DNA of 64,000 nt from Leclercia adecarboxylata (GCA_901472455.1 LR590464.1:4030001-4094000); one strand, 5' to 3'; positions 18,792 through 27,712 are shown, counted from the stretch's first letter. The notes: generated by a model not told the origin, from the letters alone. Program-made: numbers and translations.

Positions 18792-19474
18792 TTAGAAGGA
18801 ATAAGCTACACCGACACGGAGACGGGTCTGACGCTCATCGGTCTCTTTCACACCAATGTTGCCCACTTCACCATACGGGGCCCAGTTTTTGTCGATTTAT
18901 ACGCCAGCTTGACGTTATATTCCTGGGAATAATCTTTGTTGTTATTACGGACAGTGCCTTCGGTGCTTTTCGCGTATACGTAGTTAAGCTCGGTACGCCA
19001 GTCGCCCATCACCCAGCCAACCCATGCATCGCCACGGTTAACTTTATCGTCGTCCTTATCGGCACTTGACGGATAACGGGTATAGTCATAACGATAACGC
19101 GCGGCGACGTAGAAGCCATTATCAAAGCTATATTGCGCATGCAGATACGGTTTATAAATGGTGAAACTGTCTTTACTTTCAACCGTAAAGCCTGGGGTTA
19201 AGGCAATATTCGGGGTTGCTTTCCAGCGCCAGCTGATCTGATCTTCGTGACCATTACCGACCACATCCGAAAAGGGTTGGTCAGCCTTATCGCCACCGGA
19301 TTTCCATTTTGCTTCTACTGAAAAACCAAAACCATTTTCAAAACGGTGCGAAACCGACGCGCGGTCTGCGTTCGTGCCGGTATCAATATATTCGTGACGC
19401 AGATCCACGGTGACAGCCTGAGCTGCGAAAGAAGCGCCAATAAGTGAAGCAAGGACCAGAGATTTCTTAAACAT
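18792..19474 (-). CDS. kdgM: Oligogalacturonate-specific porin KdgM (one frameshift)
   Basis: About 227 residues. A 20-residue signal peptide (MFKKSLVLASLIGASFAAQA) precedes a beta-barrel with alternating aromatic residues, ending in ...AYSF with the C-terminal phenylalanine of outer-membrane proteins. KdgM is a monomeric 12-stranded channel for oligogalacturonides. One A is missing near 18890, which shifts the last 30 codons. A KdgR box lies about 15 bases upstream of the start. Confidence 0.93.
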
Positions 19475-19486
19475 GGAATAACCCTC

Positions 19487-19510
19487 GTTTAAAATGATGT
19501 TTCGTTTTTA
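19487..19510 (-). promoter_or_regulatory. KdgR operator of kdgM
   Basis: Core TTTAAAATGATGTTTCGTTT lies just upstream of the kdgM start, where a bound repressor would block the promoter. Confidence 0.8.
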
Positions 19511-19750
19511 TGGAATTGCATTTTATTTTTTTAAATACGTAATTTTAGTGATCGCGATCGTAATTATTTGTTTCATTTTTTTTGGCAAAGTCAGGCGTGA
19601 GCAATATCAACAAAAGAGGGGTTTTAAGCGGAATTTAACGGATCGGGATCACACTAAAATCTTATTTTTGATTCAGCGAATGCAATAATTATTTCGAGGG
19701 TGTTTGAGAATTTACTTACAAGGGGAAAAATATGACACGGCTCACAAACA

Positions 19751-19778
19751 AATAAGCCTCCGCGACGGGAGGCTTATT
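19751..19778 (-). terminator. Terminator after yqeF
   Basis: Stem AATAAGCCTCC / GGAGGCTTATT with a 6-base loop, 24 bases after the yqeF stop; the minus-strand tail is T-rich. Confidence 0.75.
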
Positions 19779-19802
19779 GGGGTTGATATATATCAAAACA
19801 TA

Positions 19803-20981
19803 TTATCGTTCTATGGCTAAGGCCACGCCCTGCCCGCCGCCAATGCACAGCGTCGCCAGCCCTTTACGGGCATCGCGTTTCACCATCTCATGCACCAGCG
19901 AGACCAGAATACGGCAGCCTGACGCGCCGATGGGGTGTCCCAGCGCAATCGCCCCGCCATTGACATTGACCCGGCGCTCATCCCACTCCAGCATTTTGCC
20001 CACCGACAGCGCCTGAGCAGCAAAGGCTTCGTTCACTTCGATCAGATCGACATCCGCCAGCTGCCACCCTGCCCGCTCCAGACAGCGACGCGTGGCATGC
20101 ACCGGCGCGATTCCCATTAAAGCAGGATCCACGCCAACGCTGGCAAAGGCTTTAATGCGCGCCAGCACCGGCAGGTTCAGCGCTTCAGCTTTACTCTCGC
20201 TCATCATCATCACCGCGGCGGCGCCGTCGTTGATGGAAGAAGCATTCCCGGCGGTGACCGAACCGGTGATATCAAAGGCAGGATTGAGTAACGCCAGCCC
20301 TTCGGCGCTGGTGTCGGTGCGCGGCTGTTCATCGGTATCGACCAACAGAGGCTCACCGTTCTGCTTCTGCGCGTTAACCGGGACAATCTCATCCCGGAAG
20401 CGGCCTGCGTCGATGGCGGCCCGGGCCTTCTGCTGCGAGCTAAGCGCATAGGCGTCCTGCCGTTCACGGGAGATACCATATTCTCGTGCCAGGTTTTCAG
20501 CCGTGACGCCCATATGGTAATCGTTGAACGCATCCCATAGCCCGTCATGCACCAGGCTGTCGATAAGCTGGCTGTTGCCCAGTTGAGCACCCGTGCGGCT
20601 ATCGGTCAGGACGTGCGGCGCACGGCTCATGTTCTCCTGACCGCCGGCGATCACCACATCCGCTTCACCGCACTGGATCGCCTGGGTTGCCAGGTGCAGC
20701 GCCTTCAGCCCGGAGCCGCACACGTCGTTGATGGTAATCGCAGAGACAGTGTTGGGTAAGCCACCTTTCAGCGCGGCCTGACGGGCCGGGTTTTGCCCGG
20801 CTCCGGCGGTCAGCACCTGACCGAGGATCACCTCGTCGATCTCGTGGGCCTCAACGCCACTGCGCTCCACCAGCGCGCGAACCACCACGCTGCCCAGATC
20901 TACCGCCGAGTGGCGTGAGAGCGCTCCCTGGAAACAGCCAATTGCTGTGCGCAACGCACCCACTATCACGACGTCTTTCAT
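19803..20981 (-). CDS. yqeF: Acetyl-CoA C-acetyltransferase YqeF
   Basis: 392 residues from the ATG at 20981, preceded by AGAGG; the frame is open to 21005 but K-12 YqeF begins MKDVVIVGALRT as here. It is a thiolase: the acyl cysteine lies in NDVCGSGLK, the second active-site parts are NEAFA, the histidine in GALALGHP-like GAIALGHPIGASG and the cysteine in LCIGGGQG. It condenses or cleaves acetoacetyl-CoA; the physiological role of YqeF is not established. Confidence 0.94.
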   Translation of the reverse strand: MKDVVIVGALRTAIGCFQGALSRHSAVDLGSVVVRALVERSGVEAHEIDEVILGQVLTAGAGQNPARQAALKGGLPNTVSAITINDVCGSGLKALHLATQAIQCGEADVVIAGGQENMSRAPHVLTDSRTGAQLGNSQLIDSLVHDGLWDAFNDYHMGVTAENLAREYGISRERQDAYALSSQQKARAAIDAGRFRDEIVPVNAQKQNGEPLLVDTDEQPRTDTSAEGLALLNPAFDITGSVTAGNASSINDGAAAVMMMSESKAEALNLPVLARIKAFASVGVDPALMGIAPVHATRRCLERAGWQLADVDLIEVNEAFAAQALSVGKMLEWDERRVNVNGGAIALGHPIGASGCRILVSLVHEMVKRDARKGLATLCIGGGQGVALAIER

Positions 20982-21217
20982 CTCAACCTCTGCGCAAAAT
21001 GACACCGCACATAGTAGAGGATTGTTATCAACTAATGATGTAATTGTTTAAAAATAGTGAGTTTTATCACAAAGCATCGCGTGGGTGTGGGCCGGGGCTG
21101 CCGTATGCATTCACGCCAATTATGATTTTCACGGTAATTATTAGATAACTCATTGGCATTGGGACGGCGCGGCGATAAGTTAGGAGATGCAAACACGCGT
21201 TAACACTGGAGTAACAA

Positions 21218-22396
21218 ATGTCCGACTGTATCATTCCAGAAATAAAAGAATCAGAAGACGAAATCATCGCCATCCGCCGTCATTTACATGCCAATCCTGA
21301 ATTAAGCCTTGAAGAGTTTAATACCAGTAACCTGGTTGCCCGCCAGCTGGAAGGCTGGGGTTATCAGGTGACCCGGGAGATCGGGAAAACCGGCGTTGTC
21401 GGCTCGCTCAGCAAAGGCCAGGGCAGCAAATCCATTGGCCTGCGCGCCGATATGGACGCCTTACCCATCTTTGAAGCCACCAATTTACCCTGGGCCAGTA
21501 CCGTGCCGGGTAAAATGCACGCCTGCGGTCACGATGGCCACACGGCGATTTTACTGGCTGCGGCGAAATATATCGCCTCTGATGCCTGCCAGTTTAATGG
21601 CACCGTACACCTTATTTTTCAGCCTGCCGAAGAAGCAATTGGCGGCGCTGATTTAATGATTAAAGACGGGCTGTTTGACCGCTTCCCCTGCGATCGTATT
21701 TTTGCCCTGCACAATATGCCTTATCTGCCGACCGGTAAGTTTGGCTTCTATGAAGGCAACTTTATGGCCTCTGCCGATACCGTGAAAATTACCCTGCAAG
21801 GGTACGGTGGGCATGGCGCACACCCGGAACGCACCGTGGATCCGATTGTCACCGGGGCCGCCCTGATCATGTCCCTGCAGAGCATTGTGGCGCGTAACGT
21901 GCCGCCGGGTGAAACCGCCGTGGTGACCGTAGGGACTTTCCAGGCGGGCATTGCCTCCAACGTGATCCCGGACAGCGCGGTAATGGAGCTGACGGTGCGT
22001 TCAATGAAACCGGAGATCCGCGACCTGCTGATCCGCCGCATTCAGGAGCTTACCGATTTTACCGCCCGCAGCTACGGTGCCACCAGCGAAGTGGAGATCT
22101 ATGACTCCTACCCGGTACTGGTGAACGATGCCGAGCAGACTGCCTTCGCCCGCCAGCTGGCCGTCGAATTTTTTGGCGAAGATGCGGTACTCGACAGCGT
22201 CTCGCCGTCCAACGGCAGTGAAGATTTTGCCTTTATGCTTCAGCAACGTCCGGGCAGCTATTTCCTGCTCGGCAACGGCGAGAAAGGGGAAAAAGGCGGC
22301 TGCATGGTGCATAACCCCGGCTACGACTTCAATGATGAGATCATCACAACCGGGGCCTCCTTCTTTGCTCGTCTGGTTGAAAACTACTGCCGTTAA
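21218..22396 (+). CDS. M20 family amidohydrolase (HipO/AbgA-like)
   Basis: 392 residues, frame intact. The M20 metal ligands are visible: LRADMDALP with D80, HACGHDGH with C103 and H105, the general-base pair PAEE at 136-139, ALHNMP and the late MVHNPGYDF. Cysteine at the first metal position is typical of the hippurate-hydrolase/ILR1 branch, which cleaves N-acyl amino acids. It heads a two-gene operon with a periplasmic amino-acid-binding protein 14 bases downstream. The natural substrate is unknown; an N-acylated amino acid is the reasonable guess. It lacks a signal peptide, so it acts in the cytoplasm. Confidence 0.88.
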   Translation: MSDCIIPEIKESEDEIIAIRRHLHANPELSLEEFNTSNLVARQLEGWGYQVTREIGKTGVVGSLSKGQGSKSIGLRADMDALPIFEATNLPWASTVPGKMHACGHDGHTAILLAAAKYIASDACQFNGTVHLIFQPAEEAIGGADLMIKDGLFDRFPCDRIFALHNMPYLPTGKFGFYEGNFMASADTVKITLQGYGGHGAHPERTVDPIVTGAALIMSLQSIVARNVPPGETAVVTVGTFQAGIASNVIPDSAVMELTVRSMKPEIRDLLIRRIQELTDFTARSYGATSEVEIYDSYPVLVNDAEQTAFARQLAVEFFGEDAVLDSVSPSNGSEDFAFMLQQRPGSYFLLGNGEKGEKGGCMVHNPGYDFNDEIITTGASFFARLVENYCR

Positions 22397-22410
22397 AACA
22401 GGGACCTGAA

Positions 22411-23187
22411 ATGAAAAAATACCTTTTACCGCTGGTCGCGTTACTGGCAGCGTCGTCTGCTTTTGCAGCCGAGACGAAAGAGCTGCGCTTTGGCGTGGAT
22501 CCCACCTTTGCACCCTTCGAGTCAAAAAACCCGCAGGGCGAGGTGGTCGGTTTTGATATTGATTTGGGCAATGCCATTTGTCAGCAGCTACAGGCCAAAT
22601 GCGTCTGGGTTGAAAGCAACTTCGACGGCATTATTCCGTCCCTGAAGGCGCGTAAATTTGATGCCATCCTCTCAGGGATGTACATCACTGAGAAACGTAA
22701 AGAGCAGATTGCCTTCAGCGATAAAATTTACAGCGGCCCGGCCTTCCTGGTGGCGCGTAAAAACAGCCTTACCAGCGCCAGCGTGGATCAGCTGAAAGGG
22801 AAAACCATCGGCGTGGAGCAAGGTTCCGCTCAGGAAACCTATGCTAATGAACAGTGGCGCGGCAAGGGTGTCAACGTCGTGGCCTATCAGGGCGCTGACC
22901 AGGTGATCCGCGACCTCGAATCCGGGCGTATTGACGGCGCGGTGCTCTCCGGGGTGATGGCAGAATACAGCTTCCTCAACAAACCGCAGGGGAAAGATTT
23001 CGCCTTTGTTGGCGGCGCGCTGCAGGACGATGCGCTGTTTGGTGCCGGGGCAGCCATTGGTCTGCGCAAAGAGGATGATCAGCTGCGCCAGGAGCTGAAC
23101 GGGGCGATCGCGGCGATCCTGGCCGACGGAACCTACAAAAAGCTTGCTGCCAAATACTTTAGTTTTGATATTTATACCGGCAAGTAA
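22411..23187 (+). CDS. Amino-acid ABC transporter binding protein, HisJ/ArgT-like
   Basis: 258 residues. A signal peptide ends near SSAFAAE, followed by a family 3 solute-binding domain (LRFGVDPTFAPFESKN, GFDIDLGNAI). The pair of cysteines spaced C-x6-C (ICQQLQAKC) matches the disulfide of HisJ and ArgT. There is no permease or ATPase gene beside it, so it either shares HisQMP-type partners or has lost its own. It is 14 bases downstream of the M20 amidohydrolase and is followed by a strong terminator. Confidence 0.88.
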   Translation: MKKYLLPLVALLAASSAFAAETKELRFGVDPTFAPFESKNPQGEVVGFDIDLGNAICQQLQAKCVWVESNFDGIIPSLKARKFDAILSGMYITEKRKEQIAFSDKIYSGPAFLVARKNSLTSASVDQLKGKTIGVEQGSAQETYANEQWRGKGVNVVAYQGADQVIRDLESGRIDGAVLSGVMAEYSFLNKPQGKDFAFVGGALQDDALFGAGAAIGLRKEDDQLRQELNGAIAAILADGTYKKLAAKYFSFDIYTGK

Positions 23188-23193
23188 TGCTAT

Positions 23194-23225
23194 CCCGCCC
23201 TTCACGGGCTGAAGGGCGGGGTTTT
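23194..23225 (+). terminator. Terminator of the M20/binding-protein operon
   Basis: Perfect 11-base-pair stem (CCCGCCCTTCA with TGAAGGGCGGG), loop CGGGC, then GTTTT. The convergent cupin gene ends inside the hairpin, at 23202. Confidence 0.9.
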
Positions 23226-23730
23226 CCAGTACTGGGTTAAGGGGAGCGAGTTGCCATTCACCGGATCCTGCTCAGGAAACGGCAGCGAGACGATACGCGA
23301 CAGGACTGCGGGCGTCGCTGCCTGCTTACACAGATCGAACTCCATGCCCGGCGGATAAGCGCCCACTACCTGAAAATCGAGCGTCGCCGATAAGCGGCAG
23401 TGTCCGGTTCCCGCAGGCAATAAAAGGGCGTCCCCGGCTTCGACCTCCACCTCTTCTCCCCCTGGACCGCCGATGACCAGGCGCGCCGCACCGCGGGAAA
23501 ACCCCCAGGACTTCATGCGCAGTGGAGTGGTAATGGTGATAATCAAAAATCCCATCGCGCCACTGAGGCGGCCAGCCGTTGTCGGCAAAGCGCTGTTCAA
23601 ACTGACTGGCAAAATCGCCATCCGTAACTGCCCCTTTATAAATCAGTACCGGCAGATGGGGATTATTCGGCACCCAGTCTTTTGACGAGAGCATCAACAC
23701 CCGGGGCGTTATCTGGTTGTTAGCGGCCAT
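23202..23730 (-). CDS. Cupin-domain protein, YjlB-like (one frameshift)
   Basis: About 175 residues once repaired. The cupin motif is seen as [14 protein letters not shown], followed by the barrel strand with [15 protein letters not shown]. It resembles Bacillus YjlB; no enzymatic role is known to me. An extra G near 23490 shifts the frame. The stop lies in the terminator hairpin of the opposite operon. Confidence 0.75.
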
Positions 23731-23811
23731 GTCTCTTCTCAGTCGGTTAATTTACCCCATTCAGTGTAGACCTTTTAGATTTTGCTACCGATCAGGAAAA
23801 TGTCGTATTCG

Positions 23812-24688
23812 TCACACGGGATCCGCCTTGTGCTGCAGATAGTGCCGCAGCCAGTTTCCCGCCGTGCCTGGCGGGGAGCGTTTATTCCATACCAGATCGA
23901 TCGCCACCGAACGCGGCCAGCCCGACACGTTGAGCTGCACCAGCGTTTTCGCAGGCGCAAACTCCTCCACCAGCGCAGAGGGCAGCGCGCACCAGCCGAA
24001 GCCCTGCACCGCCATGCTGAGCAATAGCAGGTAGTTGGGTGCCGACCACACCGGCCCTTGCGCCAGCACCGGTTCGCGCTCCAGATAGGTATTCAGGCGC
24101 AGCTCCCGCCAGCCGTGTAGCTCGTCGGCTTCGATGCGGCTTTGCGCGGCGAGGGGATGCGTGGCGGAGGTATAGATCGCCATGTGGGTCTGCATCGGCA
24201 GGCGGATAGCGGCAATGTCGGTAGGATAACTTTCCCGCGCCTCGGTGAGGCCGATATGCGCCCGCCCCTTTTGTAGCAGGTCGATGACATCTTCCTCCTC
24301 ACCAATCAGGCATTCGAACTCGGTATGGGGAAATCGCGCGTCAAAACGAAACAGCATCTCCTCCAGCACGTCCGGGTGCAGGGTGTCCGAGAGAACAAAG
24401 GTCAGGCGCGCTTCGGTCTCTTCGCTGAGGGAGACCGCCAGTTCGTCGAGCCTTGCGCTGGCCGCGAGGATCGACTGGACGTAGCCCAGCACTTGCTTGC
24501 CCTGGGGGGTGAGTACCGGCTGGCGGGCGCTGCGATCGAACAGCGCAAAGCCGAGGTCATCTTCCAGATGGGCGATGGCAGTACTGATGGTGGACTGGCT
24601 TTTACGCAGGCGGCGGGCGGCGGCGGAGAACGAGCCTGCGGAAACCGTCTCGACAAATGCCGTTAAGGGCTTCGGGTGAGTAGCGCAT
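23812..24688 (-). CDS. LysR-family transcriptional regulator (one frameshift)
   Basis: About 291 residues when repaired. The start is MRYSPEALN and the helix-turn-helix ([20 protein letters not shown]) follows; an extra G near 24661 puts the first ten codons in another frame. The C-terminal effector domain is typical of the family. It is divergent from the PACE efflux gene with about 105 bases between, which suggests it controls that gene, but no inducer can be assigned. Confidence 0.85.
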
Positions 24689-24794
24689 GAGGTATCTACT
24701 TTATCGATGGAATCTAACTTTAATATATCAGTTTTAGCGATAAAAATAGCGCCCTGGCCCTGCCCATCCTGGCAGGTTAATGAGGTATCAGGTT

Positions 24795-25256
24795 ATGCAG
24801 CACAACGATATTCAACGCAGAAAACTGCCGGAACGCATCTTCCACGCCGTCTTATTCGAAGGGATCGCCACGGCGATCCTTGCCCCCACCACCGCCTGGC
24901 TGATGCAACGTCCGGTGCTCGAGATGGGCGGGTTAACCATTCTTCTCGCCACGACGGCGATGATCTGGAACATCATCTATAACGCCGGTTTTGACAGACT
25001 GTGGCCGCGGCATATCGTTACCCGCACCGCCAAAGTTCGTGCCCTGCACGCCCTTGGCTTCGAAGTCGGGTTTATTTTTATCGGCGTCGGTATTGTATCG
25101 CTGGTGCTGGGCGTGAGCCTGTTGCAGGCGTTAACCTTAGAGATTGGCTTCTTCATCTTCTTCCTGCCGTACACCATGGTCTATAACTTGGCGTACGACA
25201 CCCTGCGCGATCGCATCATGAAGCGCCGCCAGCAGCAGCAAGCTGCCACGTTTTAA
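24795..25256 (+). CDS. PACE-family efflux transporter
   Basis: 153 residues from the ATG at 24795; an ATG 15 bases earlier is possible. It has two repeated bacterial transmembrane-pair domains, four membrane segments in all, with the conserved acidic residue of the first segment (HAVLFEG) and its repeat (HALGFEVGF). AceI, the Acinetobacter founder, exports chlorhexidine and short diamines. Context (LysR-type gene opposite) supports a regulated efflux unit. The native substrate is unknown. Confidence 0.88.
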   Translation: MQHNDIQRRKLPERIFHAVLFEGIATAILAPTTAWLMQRPVLEMGGLTILLATTAMIWNIIYNAGFDRLWPRHIVTRTAKVRALHALGFEVGFIFIGVGIVSLVLGVSLLQALTLEIGFFIFFLPYTMVYNLAYDTLRDRIMKRRQQQQAATF

Positions 25257-25374
25257 TCCCTCCGGCCGGAAATGCTTTCCGGCCCGCTCCCTTCAGCGCC
25301 AACTGCGACCCCTACGGGTAATTATGGTAAAATAGTCTCCTTTTTGTTGGTTTCATAGTTGATACGTTTCTCTC

Positions 25375-26604
25375 ATGTCGAAAATCTGGTCTAAAGAAGA
25401 GACCCTCTGGAGCTTTGCCCTGTACGGCACAGCCGTGGGCGCAGGAACCCTGTTTCTGCCCATCCAGTTAGGATCTGCGGGCGCTGTCGTCCTGTTCATC
25501 ACCGCCCTTGTGGCGTATCCATTCACCTACTGGCCCCACAAAGCGTTATGTCAGTTTATCCTCTCAGCGAAAACGAAAGGCAGCGAAGGGATCACCGGTG
25601 CGGTGACGCACTACTACGGGAAAAAGATCGGCAATCTGATCACCACGCTCTACTTTGTCGCCTTTTTTGTGGTGGTGCAGATCTATGCCGTGGCGATCAC
25701 TAACTCTCTGACTGAGCAACTGGCGAAGCATATCCCGGTAGACATGACCGTGCGGGTGCTGGTCAGCCTGGGCGTCGTGCTGACGTTGAATCTGATCTTT
25801 CTGATGGGGCGTCACGTCACCATCCGGGTGATGGGTTTACTGGTCTTCCCGCTGATCGCCTACTTCCTGCTGGTGTCGCTGTATCTCACCCAGAGCTGGC
25901 AGCCCTCGCTGCTCACCAGCCAGATGAGCGTTGATCAGCACACCTTGCACCAGGTGTGGATCTCCATTCCGGTAATGGTATTCGCCTTCAGCCATACCCC
26001 GATTATTTCGACCTTTGCCGTTGACCGGCGCGAGAAATATGGCGACGCCGCGATGGGCAAATGTACCCGCATCATGAAGGTGGCGTATCTGATTATCTGC
26101 CTGAGCGTGCTGTTCTTTGTCTTCAGCTGCCTGCTGTCGATCCCTCCGTCTTACATCGTGGCTGCTAAAGAGCAAGGGGTTACCATTCTCTCTGCCCTTT
26201 CGATGATGCCCTCCTCCCCGTCATGGCTTGGGATCTCCGGCATTGTGGTAGCCATCATCGCGATGTCGAAGTCGTTTCTCGGCACCTATTTTGGGGTGAT
26301 TGAGGGGGCAACGGAGATGGTGAAATCAGCGTTAAATCAGGTTGGCGTAAAGAAAAGCCGGGCCTTCAATCGGGCCGTGTCGGTGATGGGGGTTTCGCTG
26401 ATCACCTTTGCGGTGTGCTGCATTAATCCCAATGCTATCTCGATGATCTATGCCATCAGCGGACCGCTTATCGCCATGATCCTGTTTATCATGCCGACCC
26501 TGTCCACCTTCCTTATTCCGGCCCTGAAACCTTACCGCTCCGTTGGCAACGTGCTGACGCTGATCGTGGGGGTGTTATGCGTGTCGGTGATGTTTATCGC
26601 CTGA
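25375..26604 (+). CDS. yqeG: Inner-membrane amino acid transporter YqeG
   Basis: 409 residues, the same length as K-12 YqeG, with 11 predicted membrane segments. It belongs to the SdaC/TdcC branch (hydroxy and aromatic amino acid permeases) and begins MSKIWSKEETLWSFALYGTA. In K-12 it has been linked to serine/threonine transport by similarity only. The frame is intact. In K-12 the ETT2 island begins just beyond this gene. Confidence 0.93.
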   Translation: MSKIWSKEETLWSFALYGTAVGAGTLFLPIQLGSAGAVVLFITALVAYPFTYWPHKALCQFILSAKTKGSEGITGAVTHYYGKKIGNLITTLYFVAFFVVVQIYAVAITNSLTEQLAKHIPVDMTVRVLVSLGVVLTLNLIFLMGRHVTIRVMGLLVFPLIAYFLLVSLYLTQSWQPSLLTSQMSVDQHTLHQVWISIPVMVFAFSHTPIISTFAVDRREKYGDAAMGKCTRIMKVAYLIICLSVLFFVFSCLLSIPPSYIVAAKEQGVTILSALSMMPSSPSWLGISGIVVAIIAMSKSFLGTYFGVIEGATEMVKSALNQVGVKKSRAFNRAVSVMGVSLITFAVCCINPNAISMIYAISGPLIAMILFIMPTLSTFLIPALKPYRSVGNVLTLIVGVLCVSVMFIA

Positions 26605-26612
26605 CCAGGAGG

Positions 26613-26640
26613 CAGCACGCTGTTTTGCGGCAGCGTGCTG
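26613..26640. terminator. Hairpin between convergent yqeG and yjdJ
   Basis: Stem CAGCACGCTG / CAGCGTGCTG with an 8-base loop. Only a short T tail on the plus strand, so termination efficiency is uncertain. Confidence 0.6.
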
Positions 26641-26647
26641 TTCAACG

Positions 26648-26921
26648 TTAAGCGCGGATACTGTCATACTCGCGGTTGTTATCAAATTCGTGTTTCGCGA
26701 ACGGGCACAGGGGGGATGATTTTGCGGTTTTCTGCACGCATCTTTTCCACCACCTTCGCGACCAGCTGTCTGCCCACGCCCTGCCCTTTCAGGCTGGGAT
26801 CGACATCGGTGTGCTCAATAATGCTGAGGTGTTCGCCGGTGGGAACAAAAACGATCTCCGCGACCTGGTTACCGTCGGCATCATTCACATAAAACTTGTT
26901 ATGACCTTCCTGAATTTCCAT
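26648..26921 (-). CDS. yjdJ: GNAT-like N-acetyltransferase YjdJ (one frameshift)
   Basis: 90 residues when repaired. The sequence follows K-12 YjdJ ([26 protein letters not shown], the acetyl-CoA loop). An extra C in a run of six C near 26715 shifts the end, which otherwise reads [11 protein letters not shown] ... SIRA. It follows yjdI by 10 bases, an operon also seen in K-12 but elsewhere on that chromosome. Confidence 0.88.
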
Positions 26922-26931
26922 GTTTTCTCGC

Positions 26932-27163
26932 TTATTTATGGCGGTATTTAAGTGCGCCGCTTGGGCAGGTGTCAATCACACGCACGACCGTATCAACATC
27001 CACTTCATCAGGGGATGATCCACGGCTTACGTTTCAGGTTGAAGAGTTTGGCGCTGCCGCGCACGCAGTTTCCCGCGTGCTGACAGATACCGGTGTTGAA
27101 GTAGACATCAATTTTCTCACCGGTATAGGGCCGGTACCCGGCTTGCAGGAGATCGTTATCCAT
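26932..27163 (-). CDS. yjdI: Divergent 4Fe-4S mono-cluster protein YjdI (one frameshift)
   Basis: 76 residues when repaired, nearly the same as K-12 Yjd[20 protein letters not shown], cysteines in [12 protein letters not shown] and [10 protein letters not shown], expected to bind one iron-sulfur cluster. An extra C near 27013 creates a false stop after KPWIIP. The stop is 10 bases before yjdJ, so the pair is one operon. Function unknown. Confidence 0.85.
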
Positions 27164-27328
27164 GACATTGCCTCTGTCGTTATTATGCTTTCGGGAATAA
27201 GGATGATGCTGGCTGTGAGAACCAAAAAGTTAACATTTATTTAATAGAATGATCCAGTGCCTTAAGCGGGGGCAGAATTCTGACTGAAAAATCATGCTAT
27301 TAATCAACGTTAAGGTGGTGTCTTTCAG

Positions 27329-27356
27329 GTAGTCTGTTTTTTTATCAGCAGACTAC
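27329..27356 (+). repeat. Inverted repeat upstream of a small membrane gene
   Basis: GTAGTCTG and CAGACTAC, 8-base arms with a 12-base T-rich spacer, 19 bases before the small membrane protein start. It could be an operator or a leader hairpin. Confidence 0.5.
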
Positions 27357-27375
27357 CCGGAGCGTCTGGAACACC

Positions 27376-27603
27376 ATGGATAACCCGCTACTTTTAAAAG
27401 GATTAGTTGTTTTACTGCTCGCCTTATGGGCGTGGGATATCATTAGAGCAAAACGCAAAAAGCAGCCTGCGGATCCCGCCATTGCACACGCTGATGCCCG
27501 GGAACGCCAGGCATGGCGCTATGTCAGATGGGGTTTTCGGGTAATACAGATCGCCTGTGCGCTCTATTTCGTACAAATGCTGATTCAGATCTTACTGGTG
27601 TAA
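27376..27603 (+). CDS. Small membrane protein of unknown function
   Basis: 75 residues, intact frame. Two hydrophobic stretches at about 5-20 and 55-74 flank a basic and polar middle (RAKRKKQPAD). I do not recognise a family. It lies in the yqeG to tRNA-Gly interval, which in K-12 holds the ETT2 island. The start is the ATG at 27376; there is no strong ribosome-binding site, only GGAGCG about 16 bases upstream. Confidence 0.55.
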   Translation: MDNPLLLKGLVVLLLALWAWDIIRAKRKKQPADPAIAHADARERQAWRYVRWGFRVIQIACALYFVQMLIQILLV

Positions 27604-27638
27604 ATTGGCAGGAAATAAGGGAACGTAAGAAGAGATGC

Positions 27639-27712
27639 TGGAGCGGGCGAAGGGAATCGAACCCTCGTATAGAGCTTGGGAAGCTCTCGTTCTACCATTG
27701 AACTACGCCCGC
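27639..27712 (-). tRNA. glyU: tRNA-Gly, anticodon CCC
   Basis: 74 bases including an encoded CCA. On the minus strand it begins GCGGGCGTAGTTCAATGG, pairs with the 3' CGCCCGC arm, carries the anticodon loop CTTCCCAAG and the TTCGATTCC T-loop. It equals K-12 glyU, a known integration site. Confidence 0.97.

Larger units (their letters stand above)
19475..19802 (-). promoter_or_regulatory. kdgM promoter region
   Basis: A 328-base, very AT-rich gap between kdgM and yqeF. It contains the KdgR box at 19487-19510 and the yqeF terminator at 19751-19778. Two fragments with a TCACA half-site, around 19640-19660, resemble CRP halves but lack a partner. No credible gene was seen. Confidence 0.65.

Noticed and set aside
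19494..19688. 64-codon hydrophobic open frame upstream of kdgM
   Set aside because: Its start lies inside the KdgR box and AT-rich DNA readily gives such hydrophobic frames. No ribosome-binding site was seen.
27639..27712. Prophage or island attachment at tRNA-Gly
   Set aside because: No integrase gene and no duplicated tRNA 3' end was found within the window.
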